Source: Stutzerimonas kirkiae
Lineage (GTDB): Bacteria; Pseudomonadota; Gammaproteobacteria; Pseudomonadales; Pseudomonadaceae
Length of the DNA stretch: 43,573 nucleotides
Direction of reading: 5' to 3'
NCBI RefSeq assembly: GCF_004327335.1
Contig: NZ_QJUO01000035.1
Coordinates: 1-43,573, forward strand
Numbering within the stretch: position 1 is the first letter of the stretch; the number at the start of each line of letters is the position of its first letter. Below, one piece after another: positions 23,249-31,633 of this stretch. Under the pieces are notes generated by a model. The model was not told the DNA's origin, ran no database searches, and was given only the letters and a program-made list of their open reading frames with translations. A program made the translations under genes and the position numbers.

Positions 23249-24666
23249 ATAAATCCGTACTTGCCCTGGCCCTGTCGGCTGCCCTGGGTGGTTGTTCATT
23301 GATCCCGGACTACCAGCGTCCGCAGTCCCCGGTGGATCAGGCCTGGCCGCAGGGCGAAGCCTACGGTGCCGCCGCCGCGGCCCGGACTTCCGCTGCGAGT
23401 CTTGGCTGGCGTGAGTTTTTCCGCGAACCGGCGCTGCAGCAACTGATCGGCGTGGCCTTGGAGAACAACCGTGACCTGCGGGTGGCCGCGCTGAACGTCG
23501 AGGCCTACCAGGCGCTGTACCGCGTCCAGCGTGCGGGGGTCTTCCCTTCGGTCAGTGCCGACGGTGCGGGCAATCGCACCCGTACGCCGGCGGACCTGAG
23601 CAGCACGGGTGATTCGGCCATCGGTTCACAGTACAGCGCCACCCTGGGCGTGTCCTGGGAAATCGACCTGTTCGGTCGCCTGCGCAGCCTGCGCGACCAG
23701 GCGCTGCAGGAATACCTGGCGACGGAAGCCGCGCAGCGCAGTACGCAGATCAGCCTGGTGGCGAGTGTCGCCAATGCCTGGTTCACCCTGCAGGCCGATC
23801 AGGAGCTGCTGCGCGTCACCCGCGATACCCTGCGCACCTATGAAGAAAGCCTGTCGCTGACCCAGAGCAGTTTCGATGTCGGTGTCGCCTCCGCACTGGA
23901 GCTGCGCCAGGCCCGCAGTGCGGTGGAAAGCGCACGGGTCACCATCGAGCAGTACACACGGCTGGTGGCTCAGGACCGCAATGCGCTGGTCCTGCTGCTC
24001 GGCCAGGGCGCGCTTGGCGAGCTGAATGCGGGCGCCGGGCTGGATCGCGGCCAGTTGGCCGAGTTGCCGGCGTTCCTGCCATCCGACCTGCTGCTCAACC
24101 GTCCGGACATCCAGCAGGCCGAGTATCAGCTACGTGCGGTCAATGCCAGTATTGGCGCGGCGCGCGCGGCATTTTTCCCGCGTGTCAGCCTGACCGGTGC
24201 CGCCGGTACGGCCAGCAGCGAATTGTCCGGCCTGTTCGATTCCGGTTCGGGCTACTGGACCTTCGCCCCCAGCATCAGCCTGCCGATCTTCAATGCCGGC
24301 CAATTGCGGGCCAACCTGGACTATGCGGAAATTCGCAAGAACGTCCAGGTCGCCGAGTACGAAAAAGCCATCCAGGTCGCCTTCAGCGAGGTGGCCGATG
24401 GCCTGGCCGCGCAGGAAACCTACAACCGCCAGGTGCAGGCGCAACGCAACCTGTTGCAGACCAGCGAGGATTACTACGACCTGGCCGAGCGCCGCTATCG
24501 CACCGGTGTGGACAGTTACCTGACATTGCTGGATGCGCAGCGGCAGCTATTCACTGTGCAGCAGCAACTGATCAGCGACCGGCTTGCGCAACTGGTCAGC
24601 GAGGTGAATCTGTTCAAGGCCATGGGCGGCGGCTGGCTGGAGAGTGCCGGTAATCCGCAGGGGTAA
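23245..24666 (+). CDS. Outer-membrane efflux channel lipoprotein (OprM/TtgC type)
   Basis: 473 residues, TolC/OprM family. Lipobox ALGGC puts lipidated Cys at residue 17. Two repeats of the outer-membrane efflux fold are visible, with [27 protein letters not shown] in the first and [37 protein letters not shown] in the second. It forms the trimeric channel for the adaptor and pump encoded upstream. It starts with GTG overlapping the pump stop (GTGA), with GGAG upstream, so translation is coupled. Ends before a pair of hairpins. Confidence 0.96.
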   Translation: MNKSVLALALSAALGGCSLIPDYQRPQSPVDQAWPQGEAYGAAAAARTSAASLGWREFFREPALQQLIGVALENNRDLRVAALNVEAYQALYRVQRAGVFPSVSADGAGNRTRTPADLSSTGDSAIGSQYSATLGVSWEIDLFGRLRSLRDQALQEYLATEAAQRSTQISLVASVANAWFTLQADQELLRVTRDTLRTYEESLSLTQSSFDVGVASALELRQARSAVESARVTIEQYTRLVAQDRNALVLLLGQGALGELNAGAGLDRGQLAELPAFLPSDLLLNRPDIQQAEYQLRAVNASIGAARAAFFPRVSLTGAAGTASSELSGLFDSGSGYWTFAPSISLPIFNAGQLRANLDYAEIRKNVQVAEYEKAIQVAFSEVADGLAAQETYNRQVQAQRNLLQTSEDYYDLAERRYRTGVDSYLTLLDAQRQLFTVQQQLISDRLAQLVSEVNLFKAMGGGWLESAGNPQG

Positions 24667-24708
24667 AGTGTCCTGCCCAGGCAGGAGCGGCCTCGGCCGC
24701 GGCTGGCA

Positions 24709-24764
24709 TTGCCCGCAAGCGTTTCGCGGGCAACCCGTTCTACGAGCGCCGCCTTCGGGCGGCG
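24709..24764 (+). terminator. Tandem hairpins ending the pump operon
   Basis: The first hairpin is TTGCCCGC (24709-24716) with GCGGGCAA (24726-24733), loop nine bases; it resembles Pseudomonas REP-like GCGGGCAA palindromes. The second is CGCCGCC-TTCG-GGCGGCG (24747-24764), a UUCG-capped stem followed by a T-containing tail. They lie between the convergent oprM-type gene and ogt and probably stop transcription. Confidence 0.75.
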
Positions 24765-24789
24765 TTCGCGTTTCTGTCGTCCGTGTCGT

Positions 24790-25281
24790 TCAGGCGAGCA
24801 GGTCGTCGCCGATGCCTTCCAGCCGCAGCAATGCGGCCTTGGTCGGCAGGCCGCCGCCGAAGCCGGTCAGTGCGCCATTGCTGCCGATCACCCGGTGGCA
24901 AGGCAATACGATGGGCAGCGGGTTGCGGCCGTTGGCCGCGCCGATGGCGCGACTGGCCCCGGGCCTGCCGACGTGCCTTGCCAGCTCGGCGTAGCTCCAG
25001 GTCCGGCCATAGGGGATGTCGGCCAGCGCCATCCAGACCTGGCGCTGGAAGGCGGTACCCTGTGGCGCCAGGATGAGGTCGAAGTGCCGTCGTTGGCCCA
25101 GCAGGTAGTCGAGCAACTGCCGGCGTGGCTGTTCCAGGTACTCGGGATGGTGGACCCACTGTGCGCGCCCAGGGGCGTCGTAGCGGTTTTCCGCGAACAG
25201 GATATGGCGCAGGCCATGCTCGTCCGCCGCTACGGTCAGTGGGCCGATCGGGCTGTCGAAACGGTCGTAGTACAGCGTCAT
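24790..25281 (-). CDS. ogt: Methylated-DNA--protein-cysteine methyltransferase
   Basis: 163 residues. It repairs O6-methylguanine by suicidal transfer of the alkyl group to Cys. The active site is IVLPCHRVIG, with the preceding helix-turn-helix segment (WSYAELARHVGRPGASRAIGAANGRNPLP). The DNA-intercalating region is TAFQRQVWMALADIPYG. There is no AraC-like N-terminal domain, so it is Ogt type rather than Ada. The start at 25281 follows GGAG; the frame extends 16 codons upstream without family sequence. It lies between the pump operon and rhlE, convergent to the pump. Confidence 0.94.
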   Translation of the reverse strand: MTLYYDRFDSPIGPLTVAADEHGLRHILFAENRYDAPGRAQWVHHPEYLEQPRRQLLDYLLGQRRHFDLILAPQGTAFQRQVWMALADIPYGRTWSYAELARHVGRPGASRAIGAANGRNPLPIVLPCHRVIGSNGALTGFGGGLPTKAALLRLEGIGDDLLA

Positions 25282-25373
25282 GTGGATTGCTCCTCGGCCA
25301 TGCAGCCGAACTATACCCGACGTGCCCATGCCTGGGGCAATGGGCGGGAGGGATCAGGCGATGCGGGCAAAGG

Positions 25374-25485
25374 GTCGAAAAGAGCGCCGGAAAGCTGGAG
25401 GCCGGACGAGAGGGCTTGGTCGCCTTCTCGTCCAGCCCCGGCGCTTTTAGCGAAGCGCCGGGAGCGACGGCATCGCGCGATCGCC
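25374..25485 (+). repeat. Intergenic hairpin repeat, copy 2 (with heptamer hairpin inside)
   Basis: Left flank TCGAAAAGAGCGCC, then a heptamer-derived hairpin (GGAGGCCGGACGAGA pairing with TCTCGTCCAGCC), then CCCGGCGCTT-ttagcg-AAGCGCCGGG (25437-25462), a perfect 10-bp stem, then GACGGCATCGCGCGATCGCC. It lies between the 3' end of rhlE and the start of ogt, both on the minus strand. Confidence 0.75.
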
Positions 25486-25501
25486 TGCGCGGCCTCGTCG
25501 C

Positions 25502-27304
25502 TTACGACTCGCGGTTGCGGGTCAGCAGGGCGGGTTTCTCGCCACGTGGGCGGCTCGGCAACTGTTCGAGTTGTTCGAGGCTGGGCAGGCGATCCACCTT
25601 GGATTCCTTGTGGATGATCACCGGCTGTTTCTCCCGCGGCGTTTGCCCGGCGGGCTCCGCCGCGAACTCGCGCTCCGGGCGACGGTTGTCATTGTTGCGC
25701 CGTGGCTGGCCGTTGCGCGGCTGTGCCGCCTGGCCGGGGCGCTTGCCCTTGCCGGCGCCGCCACGAGGATTGCCGGCTCCGGCTGCGCGCGGCTGTTCCG
25801 CACGGGGCTGGGACGGCGCGCCGGGGCGACGGCCACGACCCTGGGATTTATTCTGGTAGGGGCTGACGTAATCGACGCGGTTACCGAAGTTGTCCACCTC
25901 ATCGTCGAGAAAGACCTCCGGGTCGCGATCCGACGGCAGACGCGGCGGCCGGTTGGTCGCTGGTTGGCTCTGGGCGCTGGCGCTGGCGCTGGCCTTGTTG
26001 CGGTTGCGCGGATTGCGCGGTTGGCGCTCCTTGGCTGCGCCGCCTTCGGCCGCCGGCTTCTTGCGCTCGCCGCGAGGTTTCGCTTCGCCGCGAGGCGGGC
26101 GGGGTGGACGAGGCGGCTGCGGCTCACGTACTTCGGGTTTTTCCGCTTCGACACTGGAGGCGTCGAAGCCCATGGGGTCGCCGTCGGGAATACGCTGCTT
26201 GGTCATGCGCTCGATGCCCTTGAGCAGCTTTTCCTCGTCCGGCGCCACCAGGGAGATGGCTTCGCCGCTGCGCCCGGCACGCCCGGTGCGGCCGATGCGG
26301 TGCACGTAGTCTTCTTCCACGTTGGGCAGCTCGAAGTTGACCACGTGGGGCAACTGGTCGATATCCAGACCGCGTGCGGCGATATCGGTGGCGACCAGGA
26401 TGCGCACGGCATTCGCCTTGAAGTCGGCCAGTGCCTTGGTGCGGGCATTCTGGCTCTTGTTGCCGTGGATGGCCACGGCGGGCAGGCCATGCTTGTCCAG
26501 GTATTCGGCGAGGCGGTTGGCACCATGCTTGGTACGGGTGAACACCAGTACCTGTTCCCAGGCGCCCTGGGTGATCAGGTGGGCCAGCAGGGCGCGCTTG
26601 TGGCTGGAGGGCAGGCGGAATACGCGCTGCTCGATACGCTCGACCGTGGTGTTCGGCGGCGTGACCTCGATACGTTCCGGCTCGTGTAGCAGCTTGCCGG
26701 CGAGATCGGTGATGTCCTTCGAGAAGGTCGCCGAGAACAGCAGGTTCTGGCGTTTGCCCGGCAGTTTTGCCAGGACTTTCTTGACATCGTGGATAAAGCC
26801 CATGTCGAGCATGCGGTCGGCTTCATCGAGCACCAGGATTTCCACATGGGAAAGGTCGATGGCTTTCTGGTTGGCCAGGTCGAGCAGGCGACCGGGGCAG
26901 GCGACCAGTACATCGAGGCCCTTGGCGACCGCCTGGACCTGAGGGTTCATGCCGACGCCGCCGAAGATGCAGGCACTTTTCAGCGGCAGGTCGCGGGCGT
27001 AGAGCTTGAAGCTCTCATGCACCTGGGCGGCCAGTTCGCGGGTCGGGGTCAGCACCAGCACGCGCGGCTGGCGCGGGGTGTGGCGGTGGTCACGGTCGGG
27101 ATGTCCGCCGGGAAACAGCAGCTCGAGTACCGGCAGGGCGAAACCACCGGTCTTGCCGGTGCCTGTCTGGGCGGCGACCATCAGGTCGCGGCCTTGCAAC
27201 ACGGCGGGGATGGCCCGCTGTTGCACTGGAGTCGGGTGGGCGTAGCCGGCGGCCTCGACGGCATTGGCTAATGCCTCGGAGAGACCGAGGGAAGCAAAGG
27301 ACAT
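25502..27304 (-). CDS. rhlE: DEAD-box ATP-dependent RNA helicase, RhlE family (long form)
   Basis: 600 residues. The two-domain helicase core fills about 1-375: Q motif [10 protein letters not shown], Walker [21 protein letters not shown] and [11 protein letters not shown] ~225-residue basic, low-complexity C-terminal tail (runs of [32 protein letters not shown]) is typical of RNA-binding RhlE extensions. It unwinds RNA duplexes in ribosome assembly or RNA turnover. The start at 27304 has AGGA upstream; an ATG five codons earlier lacks one. In P. aeruginosa a long RhlE (PA0428) also lies just after oprM, as I recall. Confidence 0.95.
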   Translation of the reverse strand: MSFASLGLSEALANAVEAAGYAHPTPVQQRAIPAVLQGRDLMVAAQTGTGKTGGFALPVLELLFPGGHPDRDHRHTPRQPRVLVLTPTRELAAQVHESFKLYARDLPLKSACIFGGVGMNPQVQAVAKGLDVLVACPGRLLDLANQKAIDLSHVEILVLDEADRMLDMGFIHDVKKVLAKLPGKRQNLLFSATFSKDITDLAGKLLHEPERIEVTPPNTTVERIEQRVFRLPSSHKRALLAHLITQGAWEQVLVFTRTKHGANRLAEYLDKHGLPAVAIHGNKSQNARTKALADFKANAVRILVATDIAARGLDIDQLPHVVNFELPNVEEDYVHRIGRTGRAGRSGEAISLVAPDEEKLLKGIERMTKQRIPDGDPMGFDASSVEAEKPEVREPQPPRPPRPPRGEAKPRGERKKPAAEGGAAKERQPRNPRNRNKASASASAQSQPATNRPPRLPSDRDPEVFLDDEVDNFGNRVDYVSPYQNKSQGRGRRPGAPSQPRAEQPRAAGAGNPRGGAGKGKRPGQAAQPRNGQPRRNNDNRRPEREFAAEPAGQTPREKQPVIIHKESKVDRLPSLEQLEQLPSRPRGEKPALLTRNRES

Positions 27305-27654
27305 GAGTGATCCTGTCATGTAAGGGGCAAGGCCCCGGGATAATCATGCCTGGCTCGAATCGCGACTGGCGTGCGATCCCGTTCGGTCCTGCCGAATGCG
27401 AGTGGTATCGACATCCGAACGTAAGCCTGGCGCAAGCGCGGTGCATGGCAGAGGTCCGCCAGCACCACATTGGTGGGACAGTTTGGCAGCAGATGGGTTC
27501 ATTAGCCAAGTCTTTTGTGCGCTGTCGCCAGGGCTGCGCGACAAACAGCCGAAAAGAGCGCCTTTAGCGAAGCGCCTGGCCCGTGAATAACGGCATCGCG
27601 CCACATGGGGGCATCCGCTAGACTGGGTGCCGTTTTCGTCCATCGGTTCCGCCC
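27305..27654. promoter_or_regulatory. Divergent control region between two DEAD-box helicase genes
   Basis: 350 bp between two divergent helicase starts. It must hold both promoters, but I find no convincing -35/-10 pair or cold-shock leader. The only recognisable item is the short repeat at 27547-27603. No credible ORF. Confidence 0.4.
27547..27603 (+). repeat. Intergenic repeat, copy 3 (no inner heptamer hairpin)
   Basis: GCCGAAAAGAGCGC runs straight into CTTTAGCGAAGCGCC, then TGGCCCGTGAATAACGGCATCGCGC. Flank, TTAGCG loop and tail match copies 1 and 2, but the ~50-60-bp heptamer hairpin is absent. CCGT-gaata-ACGG in the tail forms a small stem that is also present in changed form in copy 1. 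Confidence 0.7.
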
Positions 27655-28971
27655 ATGACCTTCGTTTCCCTCGGCCTGATCGATCCGCTGCTGCGGACGT
27701 TGGAGCAACTCGACTACCGTACGCCCACGCCGGTCCAGCTCAAGGCCATTCCTGCCGTGCTCAAGGGCCGCGATGTGGTGGTGGCGGCGCAGACGGGCAC
27801 CGGCAAGACCGCCGGTTTTACCCTGCCGTTGTTGCAGCGGTTGTTGCAGGAGGGGGCGCCGGTGGCGAGCAATTCGCTGCGCGCGCTGGTGCTGGTGCCG
27901 ACCCGCGAACTGGCCGAGCAGGTACATGAAAGCGTGCGCCGCTACGCCAGTGGGCTGCCCCTGCACAGTTATGCCGTCTATGGCGGCGTCAGCATCAACC
28001 CGCAGATGATGGCGCTGCGCAAGGGCGTGGACGTACTGGTGGCCACCCCGGGGCGCCTGCTCGACCTGTACCGGCAGAACGCGATTCGCTTCGAACGCTT
28101 GCAGATCCTGGTGCTGGACGAGGCCGATCGTATGCTCGACCTGGGCTTTGCCCGCGAGCTGGACGAGCTGTTCTGCGCCTTGCCGCGCAAGCGCCAGACG
28201 CTGTTGTTCTCCGCGACTTTTTCCGATGCCATCCGCACCTTGGCCGGCGAACTGCTGCGTGACCCGCTGTCGATCGAGACCGGCGCGCGCAATACCGCCG
28301 CGCGGACGGTCCGGCAGTGGCTGGTGCCGGTGGACAAGAGGCGCAAGACCGAACTGTTCCTGCACCTGCTGGAGCAGCGGCGCTGGCCCCAGGTGCTGGT
28401 GTTCGCCAAGACCCGCAAGGGCGTCGAGCAACTGGCGGATACCTTGCGACAGGCGGGCATCGCCAGCGACGCCATCCATGGCGATCGCCCGCAACCCGCG
28501 CGCCTGCGGGCGCTGGAGCGCTTCAAGGCGGGCGAGGTGCGGGTGCTGGTGGCCACCGACGTGGCGGCCCGCGGCCTGGATATCGAGGAACTGGAGCAGG
28601 TGGTCAACTTCGACCTGCCGATCGTGCCCGAGGACTACGTGCACCGTATCGGTCGCACCGGGCGCGCGGGCGCCACGGGCGAGGCGATTTCCCTGGTCTG
28701 TGCCGATGAGGTGGAACAACTGGCGGCCATCGAGACGTTGATACGCCAGGTGCTGCCGCGCCACGAGGAAGGTGATTTCAGCCCCGAACATCGGGTACCG
28801 CAGACCGGCGCGGGCGGGCAGGTAATGAAAAAGCCGAAGAAACCGAAGAAGCCCAGGGAAACGTCCGGCAAGGGCAAGGTGCACCTGGGCAACTGGTTCG
28901 AGGAAAGCGAAAAGCCCAACGTCCGGGCGGTGCGCAAGATGCCTGGCCTGAGCGGCAAGCGACAGAAATAG
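27655..28971 (+). CDS. DEAD-box ATP-dependent RNA helicase, RhlE family (short form)
   Basis: 438 residues. Complete helicase core: [65 protein letters not shown] and [15 protein letters not shown]. The tail is short and Lys-rich (MKKPKKPKKPRE), quite unlike the long tail of its neighbour. The two are divergent paralogues, probably with different RNA partners. The ATG is 27 bases after the repeat-bearing region; a ribosome site is not obvious. Converges with fecR, 51 bp apart. Confidence 0.93.
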   Translation: MTFVSLGLIDPLLRTLEQLDYRTPTPVQLKAIPAVLKGRDVVVAAQTGTGKTAGFTLPLLQRLLQEGAPVASNSLRALVLVPTRELAEQVHESVRRYASGLPLHSYAVYGGVSINPQMMALRKGVDVLVATPGRLLDLYRQNAIRFERLQILVLDEADRMLDLGFARELDELFCALPRKRQTLLFSATFSDAIRTLAGELLRDPLSIETGARNTAARTVRQWLVPVDKRRKTELFLHLLEQRRWPQVLVFAKTRKGVEQLADTLRQAGIASDAIHGDRPQPARLRALERFKAGEVRVLVATDVAARGLDIEELEQVVNFDLPIVPEDYVHRIGRTGRAGATGEAISLVCADEVEQLAAIETLIRQVLPRHEEGDFSPEHRVPQTGAGGQVMKKPKKPKKPRETSGKGKVHLGNWFEESEKPNVRAVRKMPGLSGKRQK

Positions 28972-29022
28972 CTCAGAACCTGCCGCGCCCTGTACCTCGG
29001 GGCCGGTGTGGATGAGCGGCAG

Positions 29023-29946
29023 TCAGTCTGCCGGGCCGAGCAGGAGCGACTCGCCGTCCTGCGTCAGGCGTATCGCGGCGATGCTTGGCAGGGCCTGCAG
29101 GAAGCTTTCGATATCGTCCAGTTGCACCACGGCATCTATGCGTGGGCCACCAGGCAGGGCACGGACCGGCTGCTGGCGGTGGCGCGACAGTGCTGCGGCG
29201 ATTTCAGCGAGGTCGGCCTGTTCGAAGACCAGCCTTCCATTCTGGAAGGCGAAGGCGTTGTCGGCCGCGATGGCCAGGCGCCGCAGCCGACCGTCGGCGG
29301 CGACCTCCACGACCTGCCCGGCGCGGAGCTGCAGGCTCTGCCGCGGGCTGGTCACTTCGACCAGGCCGCGTTCGACGCTGATGCGCAGGCGCTCCGGCAG
29401 GCGGCTGACGACGAAGTGGGTACCGAGCACCCGTACCTGCGCCAGGCCGGCATCGACGATAAAGGGCCGTTGCCGGTCGCGGGCCACATCGAACGCGGCT
29501 TCGCCATGCAGTAGCAGAATCTGTCTTTGCACCTTGCCGTACATCACCTGCAGGCGGCTGTCGGCGTTGAGGAAAACCTGGCTGCCGTCGCGCAGGCGGT
29601 GCCGCAGGCTTTCGCCGATACGGGTTTGCAGGGGCAGTTCGAAGGCGCCATGGCGATAGCTGTGCAGGCCGTAGCCACCCAGGCCCAGTAGCAGGAACAG
29701 TCCGATACCGCCGCGCAGGACGCTGCGGCGCTTGAGGGCACGGCGCTGTTCCAGGGCATCGGCCAGGGCCTGGCTGCGCGGGATGGAAGAGAAGTCGCCC
29801 CAGAGCTCGCAGAAGGCCTGGTATTCGCTCCGGTGTTCAGGGCTGGCGGCCAGCCAGGCGTCGAACTCGGCGCGTTGTGGGTGGCTGGCATCGCTGTTCT
29901 GCATGCGGCTGAACCAGCGGGCGGCCTGCTCGCGGGCGCGGCTCAC
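29023..29946 (-). CDS. fecR: FecR family anti-sigma factor
   Basis: 307 residues. N-terminal cytoplasmic DUF4880-like domain (QAARWFSRMQNSD, FDAWLAASPEHRSEYQ), one TM near 75-97 (GGIGLFLLLGLGGYGL), the FecR domain (LRDGSQVFLNADSRLQV, GEAAFDVARDRQRPFIVDAG, VRVLGTHFVV), and a C-terminal secretin/STN-like part. It normally senses a loaded TonB receptor and releases the sigma factor. The GTG start overlaps the fecI stop (GTGA), so the two are translationally coupled. No receptor gene follows; the next gene converges from the other side. Confidence 0.93.
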   Translation of the reverse strand: MSRAREQAARWFSRMQNSDASHPQRAEFDAWLAASPEHRSEYQAFCELWGDFSSIPRSQALADALEQRRALKRRSVLRGGIGLFLLLGLGGYGLHSYRHGAFELPLQTRIGESLRHRLRDGSQVFLNADSRLQVMYGKVQRQILLLHGEAAFDVARDRQRPFIVDAGLAQVRVLGTHFVVSRLPERLRISVERGLVEVTSPRQSLQLRAGQVVEVAADGRLRRLAIAADNAFAFQNGRLVFEQADLAEIAAALSRHRQQPVRALPGGPRIDAVVQLDDIESFLQALPSIAAIRLTQDGESLLLGPAD

Positions 29947-30449
29947 GGTTGCAGCAGTTCGCGCGCGGTGCGCAGGTCGAGCAGGGCACGCATCATATGG
30001 CGCTCCACCATGTTGACGCTGATGCCCAGTTGCCTGGCGATTTCAGCCTGGGTACAGCATTCGATGCGTGCCAACCAGAAGACTTCGCGGCAGCGCGCCG
30101 GCAGGCAATCGAGGATACGTTGCAGGGCCTGCAGGCGCTGCTGAATGTCCAGCAGGTGCTCGGCGGAAGGCAGCATGCCGCCAGACCAGGCATCCCCGCA
30201 GTCCAGTGCCTGTTCCGGCAGCTCCGCATAGCGGGACTCGCGGCGGATATGATCGATCAGCACCGAGTGCGCGACCCGGCGAAGGTAGGCGTTTGGACGT
30301 TCGAGGGGCTGCGGGTGGCTGCTCATGGCAAAACGCAGCAGCGCATCGTGCAAAACATCCTGGGCCCGCTGGACGCAACGGGTCTGTCTGCTCAGGCTGA
30401 GCAGCAGGTCGCCATAGGCCCAGCGCAGGTCGATGCCTTGCCAGTTCAT
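29943..30449 (-). CDS. fecI: ECF sigma factor, FecI family
   Basis: 168 residues. Region 2 is around 15-75 (RAQDVLHDALLRFA, NAYLRRVAHSVLIDHIRRE). The region 4 helix-turn-helix is near 125-165 (CCTQAEIARQLGISVNMVERHMMRAL). It pairs with the adjacent FecR as a cell-surface signalling module. AGGA lies before the ATG. I see no convincing Fur box in the 108 bp upstream, unlike the other fecI in this window. It may be co-transcribed with the DUF2788 gene or have its own promoter. The target receptor must lie elsewhere. Confidence 0.93.
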   Translation of the reverse strand: MNWQGIDLRWAYGDLLLSLSRQTRCVQRAQDVLHDALLRFAMSSHPQPLERPNAYLRRVAHSVLIDHIRRESRYAELPEQALDCGDAWSGGMLPSAEHLLDIQQRLQALQRILDCLPARCREVFWLARIECCTQAEIARQLGISVNMVERHMMRALLDLRTARELLQP

Positions 30450-30557
30450 GGAGTGCGTCCTTGGAGTGCCGGAAGGGGCGGGAAAGGATACGTTGGTGGG
30501 AATCGTTCGTAAACAAGAGGCTGCTGGTCTGCCGTCGCCATGGCGCCTGCCTGCCGC

Positions 30558-30761
30558 CTACACGCCTTCCAGGCTACCGATGACGATGCTCTTGATGATA
30601 AAGCCGAGTACGCCCAGGCCAAGGGCGAAGAACAGTACGAAGGTGCCGTAGCGGCCCGCCTTGGACTTGTGTGCCAGGTCCCAGACGATGAAGGCCATGA
30701 ACAGTATGAGACCGCCGACCAGGATGATCATCATCCACTCTTCGAAGACTTCGGGTTCCAT
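30558..30761 (-). CDS. DUF2788 small membrane protein
   Basis: 67 residues with two hydrophobic segments (MMIILVGGLILFMAFIVWDL and GTFVLFFALGLGVLGFIIKSI) joined by a basic loop (AHKSKAGRYG). This is the DUF2788 pattern, a small inner-membrane protein conserved in pseudomonads with no known function. GGAG precedes the ATG. A good promoter lies about 100 bp upstream. fecI follows 108 bp downstream on the same strand. Confidence 0.88.
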   Translation of the reverse strand: MEPEVFEEWMMIILVGGLILFMAFIVWDLAHKSKAGRYGTFVLFFALGLGVLGFIIKSIVIGSLEGV

Positions 30762-30867
30762 CTTTCACTCCGTTGGCGAGGCCGGACGGCGCGGGGCCGC
30801 GCGTTGTTCAGCCGTATTGAGGGTAGCCGTGGAGCATGCTGCCCATGGGCTACGGAAAAGCTGCCCG

Positions 30868-30895
30868 ATTATACGCGATGTGCCGTCATTGTCCG
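30868..30895 (-). promoter_or_regulatory. Promoter for the DUF2788 gene
   Basis: On the minus strand TATAAT (30873-30868) is preceded at 16 bases by CGGACA, which matches four of six positions of TTGACA. Transcription would run left and enter the DUF2788 start codon ~100 bases later. Confidence 0.6.
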
Positions 30896-31633
30896 TGTGC
30901 GGGAGCGGGGTGTTCAGCCGAGGGCGATTGCATGAATGCCAGCCTTCGCTTGTGCACGGGATATACCCTGCATCAGGTGCCTGTCTATTGTTACGACTGG
31001 ATTGGCAACAGTGTGTCTGGCTTCAGGATCGTAGAGCGCGACCTCTGGATCATCGTCCCTGGCATCCGCACAGCCACTTTCGGCGGCGCCTGCAAGAAAC
31101 AGCCTGCGAAACTGGAATTTCTGCGAAGGATTCGGGCACAACGCCGACGGCTCTTTCCATAGTCGCCTCGGTATTCGCCGCGAGCCCGGCCGACCCTGAT
31201 ACGAAACCTTCGCCGGCAGGGATGTCGGCGAAGAGCGCCCCCTTATTCATATGGGTGACGGGTTCATGCGTGTTTCGTAGCGGGGCTGGTCGGGTTCGCG
31301 ACACCGCGGACAACAGAACACCGCCAGCGGTGTACGGCCAGTCGCAACGAGGCAACGCACTATCATCCTGTCGCTACGGCCATGGGCCGTGATTGCCCTG
31401 GGGATCGTCCGCTTGTACTGCGCCGCTTGTGTTGTCCTGATACGCTTCGCCACTGGCGTGTGCTGGCACTTTGGCGGAAGATAGGCCGCCTTTCGCATCC
31501 CGGGATGGCAAGGGCTGGTCTGATTGCCCGAGGTGCTCTGCTAAGCGCTCTCCGCTCGCTATCCTGGTGGGTAAGCAATGGCGCGTGTCTTCGCCGTGCC
31601 GTTCGATATGGGAAGCTCTATCACGAGATATCT
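30896..31633. other. Gene-free stretch with foldable element
   Basis: About 740 bp (870 from gene to gene) with only short open frames on either strand (up to ~240 codons) and no family sequence or good ribosome site. It holds a nested inverted repeat: TACGAAAC (31200-31207) pairs with GTTTCGTA (31272-31279), and inside, directly abutting, CTTCGCCG (31208-31215) pairs with CGGCGAAG (31226-31233). A further palindrome ACGGCC-atg-GGCCGT is at 31376-31390. It may encode a small RNA or be degraded former coding sequence. I cannot place a promoter for the pqiC-like gene. Confidence 0.45.

Noticed and set aside
30450..30557. Fur box before the second fecI
   Set aside because: GAACGATTCCCACC is the nearest resemblance and matches the consensus too poorly.
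30836..31162. 108-codon ORF on the plus strand in the gene-free stretch
   Set aside because: No ribosome site, no recognisable domain, Cys/Arg-rich random-looking sequence; overlaps the DUF2788 promoter.
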